Assembly (NCBI RefSeq): GCF_030317105.1
Contig: NZ_JASZYG010000006.1
Span: forward strand, 248,001-312,000
Direction: 5' to 3'
Source of the DNA: Variovorax brevis
GTDB taxonomy: Bacteria; Pseudomonadota; Gammaproteobacteria; Burkholderiales; Burkholderiaceae_C
DNA length: 64,000 bases
Each line of letters starts with the position of its first letter. The first letter of the stretch is position 1. The notes under the pieces were generated by a model. The model worked only from the letters and a program-made list of their open reading frames with translations, searched no databases and was not told the DNA's origin. Positions 1 to 8,530 of the stretch are shown here, piece after piece. The translations under genes were made by a program, and so were the position numbers.

Positions 1-204
1 CACTGCGTCCGCGCCGGCGATGTGCGCGGCGTCGTGGCCGACGTGCGTCGTGATGCCCAGGCCCGCGAGTCGGCGCAGCGTCGCGCTGTCGGCCAGGTCG
101 GAGCCCGAAATCTTGTAGCCCAGGTTGAGCAGCACCTCGGCGATGCCGCTCATGCCCGAGCCGCCGACACCGACGAAGTGAATGTGACGAATCGCGTGCT
201 TCAT
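1..204 (-). CDS. murC: MurC, UDP-N-acetylmuramate--L-alanine ligase (N-terminal fragment)
   Basis: MurC adds L-alanine to UDP-MurNAc, the first step of building the peptidoglycan stem peptide in the cytoplasm. Only the first 68 codons are in the window; the gene runs off the left edge. The fragment begins MKHAIRHIHFVGVGGSGMSG, the nucleotide-binding glycine loop (HFVGVGGSGMSGIAEVL) typical of MurC N-termini. The ATG start overlaps the TGA stop of murG in an ATGA motif, so it is probably translationally coupled as the last visible gene of the dcw cluster. The identification is firm from the motif and position, although the catalytic centre lies outside the window. Confidence 0.93.
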   Translation of the reverse strand, partial: MKHAIRHIHFVGVGGSGMSGIAEVLLNLGYKISGSDLADSATLRRLAGLGITTHVGHDAAHIAGADAV

Positions 205-1259
205 TTGGCCAACTCCTCGCAGGCACGGACGACCTCGATAACCGCTTCGGTCTTTTGCAGGCTCTTGGCCTTGATGGCGCGCTCCAGCAGGGCGGCCCTG
301 TGTGTCTTTTGCAGCAAGTCGGAAAGCAATTCAGGAGTGAGTTCGGACTGTTGAACGAGCCAGCCGCCACCGTTGTCGACGAGAAATCGCGCGTTGGTGG
401 TCTGGTGGTCGTCGACAGCCGACGGAAAGGGAACGAACAGCGCCGCCGCGCCCACCGCCGCGATTTCGGTCACGGTGCTGGCGCCGGCGCGCGCAACGAT
501 GAGGTCCGCCGCGGCATAGGCGTCGGCGGTCTCCTCGATGAAAGGCGTGAGTTCGGCTTCGACGTTCGCGGCCGCATAGTTGGCGCGCAGTTCGTCGATC
601 TGTTTGGCGCCGCTTTGATGCAGCACGACGGGGCGCTCACCGGGGGCGATGCGCGCCAGCGCCTGGGGCACGATGCTGTTGAGCGCCTTGGCGCCCAGGC
701 TTCCGCCGACCACCAGCAGCTTGAGCGGGCCGGTGCGGCCAGCAAAGCGCGCAGCCGGATCGGGCTGCGAAAGGAAGGCGGCGCGCAGCGGGTTGCCGAC
801 CCACTTGGCGTTCTTGAGCACGTTGGGGAAAGCCGTGAACACGCGGTCGGCCACGCTGGCCATGACCTTGTTGGCCAGGCCGGCCACCGAGTTCTGCTCG
901 TGCAGCACCAGCGGCTTGCCCAGCAGCACGCTCATCATCCCGCCCGGAAAGCTGATGTAGCCGCCAAGGCCAACCACCACATCAGGCTTGACGCGGCGAA
1001 CCACGGCAATGCTCTGCCAGAAGGCGCGCAGCAGGCGCATCGGCAGGAAGACCAGCGTCGTGAGGCCCTTGCCCCGCACGCCGCCGAACTGCACCGCCTC
1101 GAATTCGAAGCCGCGCGGCGGCACGAGTTGCTGCTCCATGCCCGTGGGCGCGCCCAGCCAGTGCACACGCCAGCCGCGTTCGCGCAGGGCTTCGGCAACG
1201 GCGAGGCCCGGGAAGATGTGTCCCCCGGTTCCGCCCGCCATGACAAGGGCCGTTTTCAC
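201..1259 (-). CDS. murG: MurG, lipid II synthase (UDP-GlcNAc transferase)
   Basis: MurG transfers GlcNAc from UDP-GlcNAc to lipid I on the inner face of the membrane, giving lipid II. The 352-residue protein opens VKTALVMAGGTGGHIFPGLA, containing the GGTGGH loop of this GT28 family, and carries VGLGGYISFP, VLHEQN and a C-terminal VARAGASTVTEIAA segment that in the family binds the UDP-sugar. The GTG start at 1259 was chosen because it overlaps the ftsW stop (GTGA) and places the glycine loop at residue 8. A much longer in-frame reading exists upstream but lies inside ftsW and is not needed. Length is normal for the family. Confidence 0.96.
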   Translation of the reverse strand: MKTALVMAGGTGGHIFPGLAVAEALRERGWRVHWLGAPTGMEQQLVPPRGFEFEAVQFGGVRGKGLTTLVFLPMRLLRAFWQSIAVVRRVKPDVVVGLGGYISFPGGMMSVLLGKPLVLHEQNSVAGLANKVMASVADRVFTAFPNVLKNAKWVGNPLRAAFLSQPDPAARFAGRTGPLKLLVVGGSLGAKALNSIVPQALARIAPGERPVVLHQSGAKQIDELRANYAAANVEAELTPFIEETADAYAAADLIVARAGASTVTEIAAVGAAALFVPFPSAVDDHQTTNARFLVDNGGGWLVQQSELTPELLSDLLQKTHRAALLERAIKAKSLQKTEAVIEVVRACEELAK

Positions 1260-2560
1260 ACGCGCCCTCCCCGCATCAACACCCTGTTCTCGTAGTCGAT
1301 CCGCAGAACGATCGCGAGCGCAATGAGATTCATGATGATGGCCGAGCCGCCAAAGCTCATCAGCGGCAGCGTCAGCCCCTTGGTGGGCAAGGCCCCCAGG
1401 TTCACGCCCATGTTGATGAAGGTCTGGAAGCCGATCCACAAGCCGATGCCCTGGGCCACGAGACCAGAGAACACGCGGTCGAGCGCAATGGCCTGGCGGC
1501 CGATGTGCATGATGCGGCGCGTCATCCAGAAGAACAGGATGATGGCCGTCAGCACGCCCACCAGTCCGAACTCCTCGCCGATCACCGCCATCAGGAAGTC
1601 GGTGTGCGCTTCGGGGAGCCAATGCAGCTTCTCGACGCTGCCGCCGAGGCCCACGCCGAAGATCTCGCCGCGTCCGATCGCGATCAGCGAATGCGACAAC
1701 TGGTAGCCCTTGCCGAGCGCGTTGTGCTCGCTCCACGGATCGAGGTAGGCAAAGATCCGCTCGCGCCGCCACGGCGAAGACGCGACGATCATCCCGAAGG
1801 CCACCACCACCAGCGTGGCGATCACGAAGAACATCCGCGCGTTGACGCCGCCCAGAAAGAGGATGCCCATCGCGATCACCGCGATGACCATGAAGGCGCC
1901 CATGTCCGGCTCGGCCAGCAGCAGCATGCCGACCACCACGACCGCCACGCCCATTGGCAGCACCGCGCGGAAGAAGCGCTCCTTGATCTCCATCTTGCGC
2001 ACCATGTAGCTGGCGGCGTAGAGCACCATGGCGAGCTTCGCCAACTCGGAGGGCTGGAAGTTCGTGATGCCCAGCGGAATCCACCGGCGCGCACCGTTCA
2101 CGCTGCGGCCCACGTGCGGAATCAGCACGGCCACCAGCAAGAGCAGCGAGGCGACGAAGAGCCACGGCGCGGCGCGTTCCCAGGCGCGCATGGGCACCTG
2201 GAAGGCCAGCAGGGCTGCGATAAAGGCTGCCACCAGGGAGACCATATGGCGCGTGAGGAAGTACGCCTGTCCGTAGTTCTGACGGGCGAAGCGCGGGTTG
2301 TCAGGAATCGCGATCGAGGCCGAATACACCATCACCAGGCCCCAGGCCAGCAGTGCGACCGCCACCCACAGCAAAGCCTGGTCGAAGCCGAGCACACGCA
2401 TGGGCGCGGCCTTGGTCTGTGTGACGCCGGCTCCGCCCAGATGCACGGGCAGGTGCACCGGCAAGGCGTCGATGCTCTTGCGCGCGCGGCCGAACAGGCG
2501 CCCGAACCACGCGCGGGCATGGCTGCTGTTCTCCTGGGCGGCGAGCGCAGCGCTGTTCAT
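1256..2560 (-). CDS. ftsW: FtsW, lipid II-polymerising SEDS protein of the divisome
   Basis: FtsW is the septal peptidoglycan glycosyltransferase of the SEDS family; it works with FtsI in the inner membrane at the division site. The 434-residue protein has about ten hydrophobic segments, with conserved pieces GLVMVYSAS near the start, FQPSELAKLAMVLY, LAEPDMGAFMV and a C-terminal SFGGSAIIMNLIALAI. A soluble N-terminal stretch of about 60 residues precedes the first membrane helix. The ATG at 2560 was chosen because it overlaps the murD stop. The upstream in-frame extension would lie within murD. Confidence 0.95.
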   Translation of the reverse strand: MNSAALAAQENSSHARAWFGRLFGRARKSIDALPVHLPVHLGGAGVTQTKAAPMRVLGFDQALLWVAVALLAWGLVMVYSASIAIPDNPRFARQNYGQAYFLTRHMVSLVAAFIAALLAFQVPMRAWERAAPWLFVASLLLLVAVLIPHVGRSVNGARRWIPLGITNFQPSELAKLAMVLYAASYMVRKMEIKERFFRAVLPMGVAVVVVGMLLLAEPDMGAFMVIAVIAMGILFLGGVNARMFFVIATLVVVAFGMIVASSPWRRERIFAYLDPWSEHNALGKGYQLSHSLIAIGRGEIFGVGLGGSVEKLHWLPEAHTDFLMAVIGEEFGLVGVLTAIILFFWMTRRIMHIGRQAIALDRVFSGLVAQGIGLWIGFQTFINMGVNLGALPTKGLTLPLMSFGGSAIIMNLIALAIVLRIDYENRVLMRGGRV

Positions 2561-4383
2561 GCGGCGTCTCCATGGCCGGGGCGCGGACGGTCGGCCAAGG
2601 CTTCGACCGATTCGCAGAACACTGCCGCGCGATGCGCGTAGTCCTTGAACATGTCGAAGCTCGCGCACGCCGGCGAAAGCAGCACGGCGTCGCCGCGCTG
2701 CGCGTTGTCGGCGGCGAGGTTGACGGCTTCGGCCATCGACGGCGCGTGCAACAGCGGCACGCCGGTGGATGCGAGCGCCTGCTCGATCAGCGGCGCATCG
2801 CGCCCGATCAGCACCACGGCGCGTACATGCTGGCGAACCGGTTCTGACAGCGGCGAGAAGTCCTGGCCCTTGCCTTCGCCACCCAGGATGACGACCAGTT
2901 TGCGATCCACGCCCAGGCCGTTCAGCGCGGCCGCGGTCGCGCCGACGTTCGTGCCTTTGCTGTCGTCGAAATATTCGACCTCGTCGATGATCGACACCGG
3001 CTCCACGCGATGCGGCTCGCCGCGGTATTCGCGCAGTCCGTAGAGCATCGGCGCGAGCGCGCAGCCCGCGGCCGACGCGAGTGCCAGCGCCGCCAATGCG
3101 TTGAGCGCGTTGTGCTGGCCGCGGATGCGCAACGCATCGGCAGGAATGAGTCGCTGCAGGTGGATTTCTTCTTCGACCACGGCGCCGCGCTTGCGCTTGA
3201 TGGTTTCGTCGGCTTCGTGTGCACGCACGAGCCAGCTCATGCCGTTGACGCGTTCGATGCCGAAGTCCCCCGGCCGCAGCGGCAGCGCCGCGCCAAAGGT
3301 GAGGTGCGTGCGCACCTGCGGCCGCTGGAGCTTGACGCGGACGGGCGGCGGCAGCATGGCCATCACGCCCGCGTCGTCGCGGTTGAGCACCATCAGGCCC
3401 TTCTTGCCGAAGATGCGCGCCTTGGCCGCCGCGTAGGCTGCCATGTCGCCATGCCAGTCCAGATGGTCTTGCGTGAGGTTGAGCACGGTCGCGGCCGTGG
3501 GCTCGAAGCCCTGCACCGCGTCGAGCTGGAAGCTGGAGAGTTCCAGCACCCAGACGTCGGGCAGTTGCTGCGCGTCGATGCGCGCCGCCAGCGTGTCCAG
3601 CAGCGTGGGGCCGATGTTGCCTGCCACCGCGACGGTCTTGCCAGCGCGCTCCACGAGTTGACCGGTCAGGGAGGTGACGGTCGTCTTGCCGTTGGTGCCG
3701 GTGATGGCCAGCACCGCGGGCTCGTAGCCGCGCGCTGGCGGGGCTTCGGGGATCACGGGCGCGGGGACGTCTTCTTCGTCGTCGGCGGCGTCTGTCGCGG
3801 GCTCGGCATCTGCCGGTTCGCTCGCTTGCAACGTCGACGGGGCTGTGGCGTCGGTGGCCTCGCCCGCCGCAATGGTCGCAGCGTCACCCGTCGCGTCATT
3901 CGCAGGGTCACCCGCCGCGTCAGTCGTCATGTCGCCCGTCGGCTCATTCGTCGCGTCGTTCGCCGCATCGGGCATCGCCGCATCGGGCATCGCCGCCTCG
4001 GCCGTCGATTCCTCGACCGCCTCAACAATCTCCGGAGGAATCCGCAGATCCGCCAACGCCTGCGCGAACAGATCCAGTTCACCGCCCACTGCCAGCCCGA
4101 CGGCACGCGCGCTCGACACCACCGGCGCCACCGTCTGCGGCGACAGGCCCGGCGAGCAGTACACGGCGCGGATGGGCGTGCCGTCGACCAGCGCCGCGCT
4201 GAAGGCGCCGCCGACGAAGGCCACGTCCGGCAGTTCCTGCTTCAGTACCGCCAGTTGCGGCGGTGCTTCGCGCGTATCGGCCACGGTCACCACGGCGCCG
4301 TTGCGCGCGCACCAGCGCGCCATCGCCAGGCCGGACGCACCGAGGCCCAGGATCAGCACGTGGAGTTGGTTCAGATGCTTCAC
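2557..4383 (-). CDS. murD: MurD, UDP-MurNAc-L-Ala--D-Glu ligase with an inserted acidic linker
   Basis: MurD adds D-glutamate to UDP-MurNAc-L-alanine in the cytoplasm. The N-terminal Rossmann-like domain starts HVLILGLGASGLAMARW (about residues 8-24), and the ATP-binding loop ITGTNGKTT lies at about 227-235; LSSFQLD, LNLTQDHLDWH and DSKGTNVGAT follow in normal order. At 608 residues it is clearly longer than the usual 430-510. The excess is a low-complexity stretch at about residues 113-219 rich in Ala, Asp, Thr, Glu and Pro, between the substrate domain and the ATPase domain. The GTG start at 4383 lies 5 bases from the mraY stop. The frame stays open and flanking motifs are intact, so the insert looks translated rather than a sequencing error. 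Confidence 0.94.
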   Translation of the reverse strand: MKHLNQLHVLILGLGASGLAMARWCARNGAVVTVADTREAPPQLAVLKQELPDVAFVGGAFSAALVDGTPIRAVYCSPGLSPQTVAPVVSSARAVGLAVGGELDLFAQALADLRIPPEIVEAVEESTAEAAMPDAAMPDAANDATNEPTGDMTTDAAGDPANDATGDAATIAAGEATDATAPSTLQASEPADAEPATDAADDEEDVPAPVIPEAPPARGYEPAVLAITGTNGKTTVTSLTGQLVERAGKTVAVAGNIGPTLLDTLAARIDAQQLPDVWVLELSSFQLDAVQGFEPTAATVLNLTQDHLDWHGDMAAYAAAKARIFGKKGLMVLNRDDAGVMAMLPPPVRVKLQRPQVRTHLTFGAALPLRPGDFGIERVNGMSWLVRAHEADETIKRKRGAVVEEEIHLQRLIPADALRIRGQHNALNALAALALASAAGCALAPMLYGLREYRGEPHRVEPVSIIDEVEYFDDSKGTNVGATAAALNGLGVDRKLVVILGGEGKGQDFSPLSEPVRQHVRAVVLIGRDAPLIEQALASTGVPLLHAPSMAEAVNLAADNAQRGDAVLLSPACASFDMFKDYAHRAAVFCESVEALADRPRPGHGDAA

Positions 4384-4388
4384 TGCGC

Positions 4389-5567
4389 CTATCTCAGCTT
4401 GAGTGTCGACAGGCCCACGAGGCACAGCAGCATCGTGATGATCCAGAAGCGCACGACGACCTGCGTCTCGCGCCAGCCGCTCTTTTCGAAGTGGTGGTGC
4501 AGCGGCGCCATCTTGAGCACGCGCCGCCCTTCGCCAAAACGCTTCTTGGTGTACTTGAAGTACATCACCTGCGTCATCACCGAGATGGCCTCGACCACGA
4601 AGATGCCGCCCATGATGAAGAAGACGATTTCCTGCCGCACGATGACGGCGATGGTGCCCAGTGCTCCGCCGAGCGCCAGCGCGCCGACGTCGCCCATGAA
4701 CACCTGCGCCGGGTGCGTGTTGAACCACAGGAAGGCCAGGCCCGCGCCGGCCATCGCCGAACAGAACACCAGCAGTTCGCCCGAGCCGGGAATGTGCGGA
4801 AACAGCAGGTAGCGCGAATACACGGAGCTGCCCGTCACGTAGGCGAACACGCCCAGCGCCGAGCCCACCATCACCACCGGCATGATGGCCAGGCCATCGA
4901 GCCCGTCCGTGAGATTGACCGCATTGCTCGCACCCACGATCACCAGGTAGGTGAGGATGACGAAGCCCACGCCGCCGAGTGGATAGCTGATCTCCTTGAA
5001 GAAAGGCACCAGCAGGTTGGTCTTGGGCGGAAAGTTCAGGTCGAAGCCCGAGCGCACCCACGTGTAGAACAGTTCCAGCACGCGCCAGTTGGAGCTTTCC
5101 GAAATGCTGAACAACAAATAGAAAGCGGCCAGCAGGCCGACGATGGATTGCCAGATGTACTTCTCACGCGAAGGCATGCCTTCGGGGTCTTTCTTGACCA
5201 CCTTGCGCCAGTCGTCGACCCAGCCGATGGCCCCGAAACCCAGCGTCACCCACAGCACGATCCACACGAAGCGGTTGCTCAGGTCGAACCACATCACGGT
5301 GGCCAGCGCAATGGAGAACAGCACCAGCACGCCACCCATGGTCGGCGTGCCGCTCTTGACCAGGTGCGTTTCCATGGCGTAGCCGCGCACGGGCTGGCCG
5401 ATCTTGAGCGCCGTCAGTCGCCGGATCACGTACGGGCCGGCGATCAAGCCGACCAGCAAGGCCGTCAACGCGGCGCCCAGCGCACGAAAGGTCAGGTACT
5501 GGAACACGCGCAGAAACCCGAACTCGGGCGAGAGCGTTTGCAGCCATTGAGCCAGGCTCAGCAGCAC
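4389..5567 (-). CDS. mraY: MraY, phospho-MurNAc-pentapeptide translocase
   Basis: MraY joins phospho-MurNAc-pentapeptide to undecaprenyl phosphate, producing lipid I in the inner membrane. The 392-residue protein has about ten transmembrane helices. Family signatures are visible: KSGTPTMGG (about 70-78), GWVDDWRKV with the metal-binding DD pair, NAVNLTDGLDGLA in the middle, and the histidine-rich MAPLHHHFEKSG loop near the C-terminus. Length matches the proteobacterial norm. It sits 15 bases after murF and 5 bases before murD. Confidence 0.97.
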   Translation of the reverse strand: MLLSLAQWLQTLSPEFGFLRVFQYLTFRALGAALTALLVGLIAGPYVIRRLTALKIGQPVRGYAMETHLVKSGTPTMGGVLVLFSIALATVMWFDLSNRFVWIVLWVTLGFGAIGWVDDWRKVVKKDPEGMPSREKYIWQSIVGLLAAFYLLFSISESSNWRVLELFYTWVRSGFDLNFPPKTNLLVPFFKEISYPLGGVGFVILTYLVIVGASNAVNLTDGLDGLAIMPVVMVGSALGVFAYVTGSSVYSRYLLFPHIPGSGELLVFCSAMAGAGLAFLWFNTHPAQVFMGDVGALALGGALGTIAVIVRQEIVFFIMGGIFVVEAISVMTQVMYFKYTKKRFGEGRRVLKMAPLHHHFEKSGWRETQVVVRFWIITMLLCLVGLSTLKLR

Positions 5568-5582
5568 GTCGTATTGCGCGGC

Positions 5583-7010
5583 TCATGCAGCATGACCGGC
5601 CTCCTCGTTGTTGGTCTGGATCTGTGCGGCAATGGCCTGCACGACGCGCTCCATCTTCATGAAGCGCGATCCCTTGACGAGCACGCTCGAAGCCCGCGGC
5701 AGCTTTGCCAGCACGGCCGCGTTGAGCGCGTCGATGTCGTTGAAATGCCGGCCTTCGCCGGCGCCCATGCCTTCGGTGGTGAAGGCGTCGATACCGTGCG
5801 CCGATTCGGCGCCCAGTGCGTAGACGGTCTCGATGCCGCGCGTGGCCGCCCACGCGCCGATCTCCGCGTGGAACTGCGGACCCTGGTCGCCCACCTCGCC
5901 CATGTCGCCGATCACCAGCAGGTGCGGTGCGGGCAGGCCGGCGAGCACGTCGATGGCGGCGCGCATCGAATCCGGATTGGCGTTGTAGGTGTCGTCCACC
6001 ACGGTGATGGCCTGTCCGTCGGCGCGCGTGAGCACGCGGGCGCTGGAGCGGCCCTTCACCGGCTGGAACGCGGCCAGGCCCTGCGCGATCTTTTCGAGCG
6101 AAACACCTGCCGCGAGCGCACACGCCGTGGCCGCCAACGCGTTGATGACGTTGTGGCGCCCCGCAATGCGCAACTGGCAAGCCATCAGGCCCAGCGGCGT
6201 CTGCACTTCGACGTCCCACGCACAGCCATGCCACACGGCCTCCAGCAGTGCGATGTCGGCGTTGGGCTGCTCGCCGAAGGTGAGGCAGCGGCGCGACGCG
6301 CCGCGTTGCGCGAGCCGGGTCCACAGCGCGGTGAACTCGTCGCCGTGGGGAAACACCGCCGTGCCATCTTCGGGCAAGGCCGCGAAGACCTCGGCGTTCT
6401 CGCGCGCCACGGCCTCCACCGTCTCCATGAATTCCTGGTGCTCGCGCTGCGCGTTGTTGACCAGCGCAATGGTCGGCTGCGCAATGGCGGACAGCCGCGC
6501 GATCTCGCCCGGATGGTTCATGCCGAGTTCGACCACGGCCAGTTGATGCTGCGCGCGCAGGCGCAGCACGGTAAGCGGCAAGCCGATCTCGTTGTTGAAG
6601 TTGCCGACCGTGGCCAGCGACCGGTCGCCACTGCTGGCGGCCAGGATCGCCGCGATCATTTGCGTGACGGTCGTCTTGCCGTTGCTGCCGGTCACGGCGA
6701 TCAAGGGCAACTCGAACTGCGCGCGCCAGCCCGCGGCCAGTGCGCCCAGCGCGGCCAGCGTGTCGGGCACTTCGAAACCCGGCAGGCTCGCCGCTTCCAG
6801 TCCGCGGTGGGCAATGGCCGCCGCGGCGCCACTGGCTTTGGCATCAGGAAGGAAATCGTTCGCATCGAAGCGCTCGCCCTTGAGCGCCACGAACAAGTCA
6901 CCTGCGGCCAGCGTGCGCGTGTCGGTGTGAACACGGTCGATGCGCGTCTTGCCGTCGCCGACCAGCCGCGCACCCGGGATCCAGCCCACGGCCTGTTCGA
7001 GAGTCATCAT
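5583..7010 (-). CDS. murF: MurF, UDP-MurNAc-tripeptide--D-Ala-D-Ala ligase
   Basis: MurF adds D-Ala-D-Ala to the UDP-MurNAc-tripeptide, completing the cytoplasmic precursor. The 475-residue protein shows the Mur ligase ATP loop AVTGSNGKTTVTQM (about residues 105-118), the ELGMNHPGEI segment and the C-terminal DDTYNANPDSMRAA motif specific to MurF. The ATG at 7010 overlaps the murE stop; a second ATG follows directly, so the start could be one codon later. Downstream, mraY begins after 15 bases. Confidence 0.96.
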   Translation of the reverse strand: MMTLEQAVGWIPGARLVGDGKTRIDRVHTDTRTLAAGDLFVALKGERFDANDFLPDAKASGAAAAIAHRGLEAASLPGFEVPDTLAALGALAAGWRAQFELPLIAVTGSNGKTTVTQMIAAILAASSGDRSLATVGNFNNEIGLPLTVLRLRAQHQLAVVELGMNHPGEIARLSAIAQPTIALVNNAQREHQEFMETVEAVARENAEVFAALPEDGTAVFPHGDEFTALWTRLAQRGASRRCLTFGEQPNADIALLEAVWHGCAWDVEVQTPLGLMACQLRIAGRHNVINALAATACALAAGVSLEKIAQGLAAFQPVKGRSSARVLTRADGQAITVVDDTYNANPDSMRAAIDVLAGLPAPHLLVIGDMGEVGDQGPQFHAEIGAWAATRGIETVYALGAESAHGIDAFTTEGMGAGEGRHFNDIDALNAAVLAKLPRASSVLVKGSRFMKMERVVQAIAAQIQTNNEEAGHAA

Positions 7011-8530
7011 GTCGAAGTCCTTTGCGTCAGCGCGTCGGCCGCGTGCGCGCGGTCCGAAAAGGCGATGCGCTCGCCCGCGATTTCCTGCCAGGCTTCGTGG
7101 CCCCGGCCTGCCAGCAACACGACGTCGTCCGGTGCCGCCTGTGCGATGGTTTCCGCGATGGCGCGGCCCCGGTCGAGTTCGACCTGCGCCGCTTCGGGGC
7201 TGGCCAGACCCAGCAGGATCTGGCTGACGATGGCGCCGGGCTTTTCGCTGCGGGGGTTGTCGCTGGTGACGACGACGCGGTCCGCCTGCATCTCGGCCAC
7301 GGCGGCCATCATGGGCCGCTTGATCGGGTCGCGGTCGCCACCGCAGCCGAACAGGCACCACAGCTTGCCGCCGCGCTGCTGCGCCAGCGGGCGCAGGCCC
7401 ACCAGCGCCTTGTCGAGTGCGTCAGGCGTGTGGGCGTAGTCGACCACCACCATCGGCCCTTGCTCGGCCGGCACGCGCTCCATGCGGCCCGGCACGCTGC
7501 TCAGGTTGGCGCAGGCCGCGACGGCTTGCGCCAGCGTGAGGCCCAGTGCGCGCAGCGCGCCCAGTACGCCCAGCAGGTTGGCCACGTTGTACTGGCCGAT
7601 CAGCACCGTGGCCACATGCTCGGGCGCAACGCCGGACTCCACCACCGTGAAGCGCAGGCCTTGCGCGTCGTAGCCCACGTCGTGTGCGCTCAGGCGGGCA
7701 CGCGCGCCGGCGGCAGAGACCGTCCAGACGTCGAGCGCGCCCGCGGCGCCGTTCGCCCGCAGGTTGCCCACGAGGCTGGCGCCGTGCACGTCGTCGATGT
7801 TGACCACCGCCGCGCGCAGGCCCGGCCAGCGGAAGAGTTCCGCCTTGGCCTGCCAGTAGGCGTCCATGCTGCCGTGGTAGTCGAGGTGGTCCTGCGTGAA
7901 ATTGGTGAACACGGCCACCGCAATGCGCGTGCCGTCCAGGCGCCGCTCGACGATGCCGATGGAGGACGCCTCGATGGCGCACGCGCCGAATCCGCGGTCG
8001 GCGAAATCGCGCAGGTAGCGGTGCAACATCACCGGATCGGGCGTGGTGAGGCCGGTGTACGTGAGGTTGGGCGGCGCGCCGATGCCCAGCGTGCCCACCA
8101 CTGCGCAGGGGCCGCGCGCGGCAGCGGGCGCGCCTGCCGTGCCCGCCAGTCCCGACAGCGCTTCGGCCAGCCACCACGCGGTGGATGTCTTGCCGTTGGT
8201 GCCGGTGACGGCCAGCACGTCGAGCCGCTCGGAGGGGTGTTCGTGGAAAGCGGCCGCAATGGGCCCGGTGGCAGCCTTCAGGCCCGCATAGCTGGCGATG
8301 GCATCGCCTTCGAAGCCGAAGGCCTCGACGCCCTCGCGCTCGACAAGGCACGCCACGGCACCTTGCGCCAGCGCGGCCGCCACATGGCGGCGTCCGTCGG
8401 TGGCTGCGCCTGGCCAGGCGATGAAGCCGTCACCCGCGGACACCGCACGGCTGTCCGCGTGCAGTGCGCCGCGCACCCGTCCGCGCAACCACTGCGCGGC
8501 TTCGGTGGGGGTGTGCAAGACCATCGTCAT
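7007..8530 (-). CDS. murE: MurE, UDP-MurNAc-dipeptide--meso-diaminopimelate ligase
   Basis: MurE adds the third residue of the stem peptide. The 507-residue protein carries the ATP loop VTGTNGKTS (about residues 108-116), the carbamylated-lysine region QAKAELF, VVDYAHTPDALD, and SDNPRSE near the C-terminus. The DNPR motif is known to mark enzymes that use meso-diaminopimelate rather than lysine, which agrees with dapF being present in the same window. The ATG at 8530 overlaps the ftsI TGA. A second in-frame ATG two codons later is an alternative start. Confidence 0.96.
   Translation of the reverse strand: MTMVLHTPTEAAQWLRGRVRGALHADSRAVSAGDGFIAWPGAATDGRRHVAAALAQGAVACLVEREGVEAFGFEGDAIASYAGLKAATGPIAAAFHEHPSERLDVLAVTGTNGKTSTAWWLAEALSGLAGTAGAPAAARGPCAVVGTLGIGAPPNLTYTGLTTPDPVMLHRYLRDFADRGFGACAIEASSIGIVERRLDGTRIAVAVFTNFTQDHLDYHGSMDAYWQAKAELFRWPGLRAAVVNIDDVHGASLVGNLRANGAAGALDVWTVSAAGARARLSAHDVGYDAQGLRFTVVESGVAPEHVATVLIGQYNVANLLGVLGALRALGLTLAQAVAACANLSSVPGRMERVPAEQGPMVVVDYAHTPDALDKALVGLRPLAQQRGGKLWCLFGCGGDRDPIKRPMMAAVAEMQADRVVVTSDNPRSEKPGAIVSQILLGLASPEAAQVELDRGRAIAETIAQAAPDDVVLLAGRGHEAWQEIAGERIAFSDRAHAADALTQRTST

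Noticed and set aside
4263..7439. Plus-strand open frame of 1058 codons across mraY, murF and murD
   Set aside because: It is antisense to three well-identified Mur genes and has the Arg/His/Ala-rich composition typical of a high-GC shadow frame, with no recognisable motif.
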